Assembly: GCF_900186585.1 (NCBI RefSeq)
Contig: NZ_FYDD01000003.1
Coordinates: 806,001-870,000 of the forward strand
Direction of reading: 5' to 3'
Source of the DNA: Massiliimalia timonensis
Lineage (GTDB): Bacteria > Bacillota > Clostridia > Oscillospirales > Ruminococcaceae
DNA: 64,000 bases
The first letter of the stretch is position 1. Every line of letters starts with the position of its first letter. The translations under genes and the position numbers were made by a program. The notes under the pieces are model-generated. The model did not search any database. It worked only from the letters and a program-made list of their open reading frames with translations, and was not told the origin of the DNA. Shown one piece after another: positions 61,495 to 64,000 of the stretch.

Positions 61495-62049
61495 TTAGAT
61501 TTCCATAATTTCGTTTTCTTTTGCCTTTGCGATCTCATCGACCTTTTTGCAGAATTTATCAGTCAGATTCTGGATTTCTTTTTCGCCGTCTTTCAAATCA
61601 TCTTCTGTAATTGCAGAATCCTTTTTCATTGCTTTTAATTTCTCATTCGCGTCACGGCGGATAGATCGGATCGCTACCTTTGATTCTTCTGCAATTTTGT
61701 GAACGTCTTTTACCAATTCTTTTCTTCGTTCTTCAGTCAGCGGAGGGAACGCAATACGGATCACTTTTCCGTCATTGGTAGGATTGATTCCCAGATCAGA
61801 GGTTTGGATCGCCTTTTCGATCGCTTTGAGAGTAGTCATATCCCACGGCTGGATCACAAGCATTCTCGCTTCTGAAACAGAAACGGCAGCCATCTGGTTG
61901 ATTTTTGTTGGAACCCCGTAATAATCTACACTGATTTTGTCCAGCACACTTGGATTTGCCCGGCCGGCACGGATCGAAGTGTATTCATGTTCCAGTGCCG
62001 CAATAGATTTGTTCATTTTTTCTTCTGATTTGCTGATAATTGTTTTCAT
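61495..62049 (-). CDS. frr: Ribosome recycling factor
   Basis: A 184-residue protein of normal length; RAGRANPSVLDKISVDYYG near 26 and PPLTEERRKELVKDVHKIAEE near 104 are family hallmarks. It releases ribosomes from mRNA after termination together with EF-G. Confidence 0.97.
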   Translation of the reverse strand: MKTIISKSEEKMNKSIAALEHEYTSIRAGRANPSVLDKISVDYYGVPTKINQMAAVSVSEARMLVIQPWDMTTLKAIEKAIQTSDLGINPTNDGKVIRIAFPPLTEERRKELVKDVHKIAEESKVAIRSIRRDANEKLKAMKKDSAITEDDLKDGEKEIQNLTDKFCKKVDEIAKAKENEIMEI

Positions 62050-62072
62050 GATGATACCTCCAAATAGATATG

Positions 62073-62780
62073 TTATGCAGTTACAATAGTTCCAACCGTT
62101 TCCCCCTGCGCCGCTTTGACGATATTCTGGGGATCATTCAAATTAAATACCAAAATCGAGATGTTATTATCCTTGCACATCGACGCTGCGGTACTGTCCA
62201 TGACCTGAAGCCCCTTTGCCAAAACATCGGAGAAGGTCAGTTCATCAAATTTTACCGCGTCGGCATATTTATGCGGATCCTTGTCATAGATCCCATCAAC
62301 CATAGTTGCCTTAAAAATAACATCTGCTTCAATCTCCGCCGCGCGCAGAGAAGACGCCGTATCCGTTGAGAAGAACGGATTCCCAGTCCCGCAGCCGAAA
62401 ATCACGATCCTGCCTTTTTCCAGATGGCGGACCGCACGGTTACGAATATAAGGCTCCGCAACCTCCTGCATTGCGATTGCGGTTTGCACCCTTACGTCAA
62501 CGCCAAGCTCCTCCAGTACATCGGCGACAGCAAGCGCGTTCATCGTTGTGCCAAGCATCCCAATATGGTCGGCGCGGGTACGGTCCATCGCCCCGCTGGA
62601 ACGGCCCCTCCAAAAGTTTCCGCCCCCGACAACAATTGCGATCTGCGCGCCCAAGTCCGCACACTCTTTAATACTTTTGCAGATATTAGTAATTACCGAA
62701 TAATCAAGTCCAAATCCCTTTTCTCCGGCAAGAGCTTCCCCACTCAATTTTAACAAAATCCGTTTATATTTCAATGCCAT
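62073..62780 (-). CDS. pyrH: UMP kinase
   Basis: A 235-residue amino-acid-kinase-fold UMP kinase: [12 protein letters not shown] near 7, [10 protein letters not shown] near 50, and [13 protein letters not shown] near 137. It opens the operon. In most Firmicutes pyrH follows rpsB and tsf; here a SASP gene lies divergently upstream instead. ATG 62780 follows GGAGGG. Confidence 0.96.
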   Translation of the reverse strand: MALKYKRILLKLSGEALAGEKGFGLDYSVITNICKSIKECADLGAQIAIVVGGGNFWRGRSSGAMDRTRADHIGMLGTTMNALAVADVLEELGVDVRVQTAIAMQEVAEPYIRNRAVRHLEKGRIVIFGCGTGNPFFSTDTASSLRAAEIEADVIFKATMVDGIYDKDPHKYADAVKFDELTFSDVLAKGLQVMDSTAASMCKDNNISILVFNLNDPQNIVKAAQGETVGTIVTA

Positions 62781-62873
62781 TGTGAAATCCCTCCATACAG
62801 TTTGTTCTGTAATTGCTAAACAAGCAGATTCATCTCCCTGTATTGAAGCACAATTACTCATAATAACGAAATT

Positions 62874-62902
62874 ATTATATCATATTTGGGAAAAGAAGTA
62901 AA
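62874..62902 (-). promoter_or_regulatory. Sigma-A promoter of the pyrH-to-polC operon
   Basis: TTTACT (62897-62902 on the minus strand), 17-base spacer, TATAAT (62874-62879). The leader is roughly 85-90 bases. Confidence 0.72.
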
Positions 62903-62967
62903 TAATTTCTGCCTTGCAGAAAAAATCTTTTTTGGGCAAAAACTGGAACGAATTCTAAACATTACCA

Positions 62968-62997
62968 TTTATATTCCAGCCTCTGCTGACGATAATA
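62968..62997 (+). promoter_or_regulatory. Possible forespore (SigG/SigF-type) promoter of the SASP gene
   Basis: TTTATA, 17-base spacer, GATAATA. The -10 differs by one base from the SigG-like CATAATA; the -35 is a loose match. Expected by gene type rather than proven. Confidence 0.3.
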
Positions 62998-63054
62998 ATA
63001 ACACAAACGCAAGAGAAAAAATCAATTAAATTATTTTAAGGAGTGTACAAAATT

Positions 63055-63246
63055 ATGAACAGCAATAAACTGGTCGTGCCTCAGGCAAAAGAAGCAATGG
63101 AAAAATTCAAAATGGAAGCTGCTAGCGAAGTTGGCGTAAACCTGAAACAGGGTTACAATGGCGATTTGACCTCCAAACAGGCTGGTTCTATCGGCGGTCA
63201 GATGGTTAAAAAAATGATCGAATCTTACGAAAACTCTATCAAGTAA
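63055..63246 (+). CDS. Alpha/beta-type small acid-soluble spore protein
   Basis: A 63-residue SASP that coats and protects spore DNA. Signature parts are KFKMEAASEVGV (germination-protease site region, about 20-31) and DLTSKQAGSIGGQMVKKMIE (about 37-56). ATG 63055 follows AAGGAG. Sequence is close to the family consensus, with an Ala where Ile or Phe is usual at the protease site. Confidence 0.93.
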   Translation: MNSNKLVVPQAKEAMEKFKMEAASEVGVNLKQGYNGDLTSKQAGSIGGQMVKKMIESYENSIK

Positions 63247-63291
63247 GATCACAAATAAAAACTTTTCCGCTTTGGCGGATCCGTTTTAAAA

Positions 63292-63326
63292 AAGAGAGAG
63301 GAGGCCGATGGGCGTCCTCTCTTTTT
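63292..63326. terminator. Terminator between the SASP gene and the gene at 63338
   Basis: Stem AGAGAGGA-GCC/GGC-TCCTCTCT with small bulges, A-run on the left and a run of eight T on the right, so it can serve both converging genes. Confidence 0.85.
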
Positions 63327-63337
63327 TTTAATATCAA

Positions 63338-63898
63338 TTATATTGTCCAGTCGATCAGCAAGCTCCCGCTTTCCGTGAGCCGGATCTCGTCTAATAGCAG
63401 CAGCAAGGTTACATAAGCCAGTACTGTAAAATCCCGGTATTCACCCCGGATCTCGCAAGGGATTTCCATAGGGTCTACCACTTTACCATAAATCGTATAA
63501 ACAGAACGCTGTAAAGCCACGACTACCTTCCCTTCTTCCCGGCTGGAAAAGGTAACGGTGTCTTTGTCCGACAATCCATACGTTACCGAACACAAACGAT
63601 GGGAAGCTGCAAAGGACACATGCTCATGGTCATCGGCATTCATGATCACTGTAACCGCAGGGTCGATATATTGAATCGATTCTAAATCACAGGGCTTTCT
63701 TAAAAATAAGATCATGTGATCTGCTTCAATTTTCCGCAGGTGGTCGCATTCAATCACCTGGAAAGGCAAATTTTTCCCTTTTGCGGTCAACTGGTTTCGA
63801 TTATGAACTAAGAAAGTATGTTCCTGCTTTAAAATACGGCAAACCTGATTCGGCAAAAAATGTTCTTTAGCGCTTCCATAAAATAATAATGTTCTCAT
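63338..63898 (-). CDS. Hypothetical protein, 186 residues
   Basis: A soluble-looking protein beginning MRTLLFYGSAKEH. The central part alternates beta-like stretches (HMILFLRKP, VTVIMNADDHEH), suggesting an alpha/beta fold; the C-terminal third is more hydrophobic (VLAYVTLLLLLDEIRL) but too polar around it for a clear membrane helix. No family recognised. ATG 63898 follows GGGAG. Convergent with the SASP gene. Confidence 0.7.
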   Translation of the reverse strand: MRTLLFYGSAKEHFLPNQVCRILKQEHTFLVHNRNQLTAKGKNLPFQVIECDHLRKIEADHMILFLRKPCDLESIQYIDPAVTVIMNADDHEHVSFAASHRLCSVTYGLSDKDTVTFSSREEGKVVVALQRSVYTIYGKVVDPMEIPCEIRGEYRDFTVLAYVTLLLLLDEIRLTESGSLLIDWTI

Positions 63899-63961
63899 TG
63901 CTCCCAACCATTCTGAATCATACTTTAATAGTATTGTGGACAGAAATCAGGCTAAAGATAC

Positions 63962-63989
63962 AAAAAAGGCTGAATTTTTCCAGCCTTTT
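63962..63989. terminator. Terminator of a gene beyond the right edge
   Basis: Stem AAAAGGCTG/CAGCCTTTT with T-run on the minus strand (TTTTTT) and weaker Ts on the plus strand; probably ends a minus-strand gene lying outside the window. Confidence 0.75.
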
Positions 63990-64000
63990 CTAAATTTTTA

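Noticed and set aside
1-64000. CRISPR array, defence island, prophage, insertion sequence, rRNA or tRNA
   Set aside because: No regularly spaced repeats, no transposase, phage or defence proteins, and no recognisable structural RNA were seen on either strand.

Overview
This window looks like a chromosomal segment of an endospore-forming, anaerobic, moderate-GC member of the Clostridia (Bacillota), most likely from the Oscillospiraceae/Ruminococcaceae-Acutalibacteraceae side. The evidence is an alpha/beta-type SASP gene, yunB, the tepA-ylzJ-spoIIIE neighbourhood known from Bacillus subtilis, PolC, DnaD/DnaI-like primosome genes, a short HisG with HisZ, strong AGGAGG ribosome sites, several TTG/GTG starts and a class I fumarase subunit. 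The lineage is inferred; the window has no rRNA marker. Almost everything is housekeeping, packed into short operons. I saw no rRNA, tRNA, CRISPR array, prophage or intact insertion sequence.

Layout. 1-8372 (minus): yunB; tepA-ylzJ-uppP-ftsK/spoIIIE; ygiQ; a ComEC-like metallo-hydrolase; and the start of a DUF3006 gene cut by the window edge. 8409-10153 (plus): an unusual pyrB fused to a PyrI-type zinc domain, then a flavodoxin-like oxidoreductase. 10151-15527 (minus): THUMP rRNA methyltransferase, fumarase alpha subunit, amidohydrolase, cation diffusion facilitator, RadC. 15598-18220 (plus): RluA-type pseudouridine synthase, cofactor-independent phosphoglycerate mutase, DUF3781. 18215-23889: metK, a 56-residue orphan gene, a frameshifted DUF3795 gene and a DUF4129/DUF58/MoxR operon. 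Upstream of moxR is a roughly 730-bp scar region with the 3' end of a PepV-type dipeptidase gene and another decayed reading frame.

24358-31045: a two-gene unit of a NifU/IscU-like scaffold and a GGGtGRT protein (function unknown), DUF3783/MBL/DUF3842, a uracil/xanthine permease, a frameshifted GNAT acetyltransferase, yebC and a tiny Asn/Gln/Lys-rich protein. 31037-38174: YfhO-type membrane protein, HD nucleotidase, polyprenyl-phosphate sugar transferase with a small membrane protein, and a DnaD-DnaI pair. 38166-44380: HAD phosphatase, an ACT-hom-thrB-lysC operon (aspartate/threonine pathway, with an internal start inside lysC) and an alanine/sodium symporter. 44498-52151: a complete hisZGDCBHAFIE operon. 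52184-62902: pyrH-frr-uppS-cdsA-dxr-rseP-ispG-polC, linking UMP kinase, ribosome recycling, isoprenoid and phospholipid synthesis, site-2 protease and the replicative polymerase. 63055-63989: the SASP gene and an unrecognised gene.

The parts most worth a second look are the PyrB-zinc domain fusion, the GGGtGRT/scaffold pair, the internal lysC start, two genes broken by single-base homopolymer indels, the PepV scar whose first base abuts the moxR promoter, and a recurring design in which the stop codons of neighbouring genes lie inside the arms of long perfect palindromic terminators. I found no clearly new multi-gene system such as a defence island.
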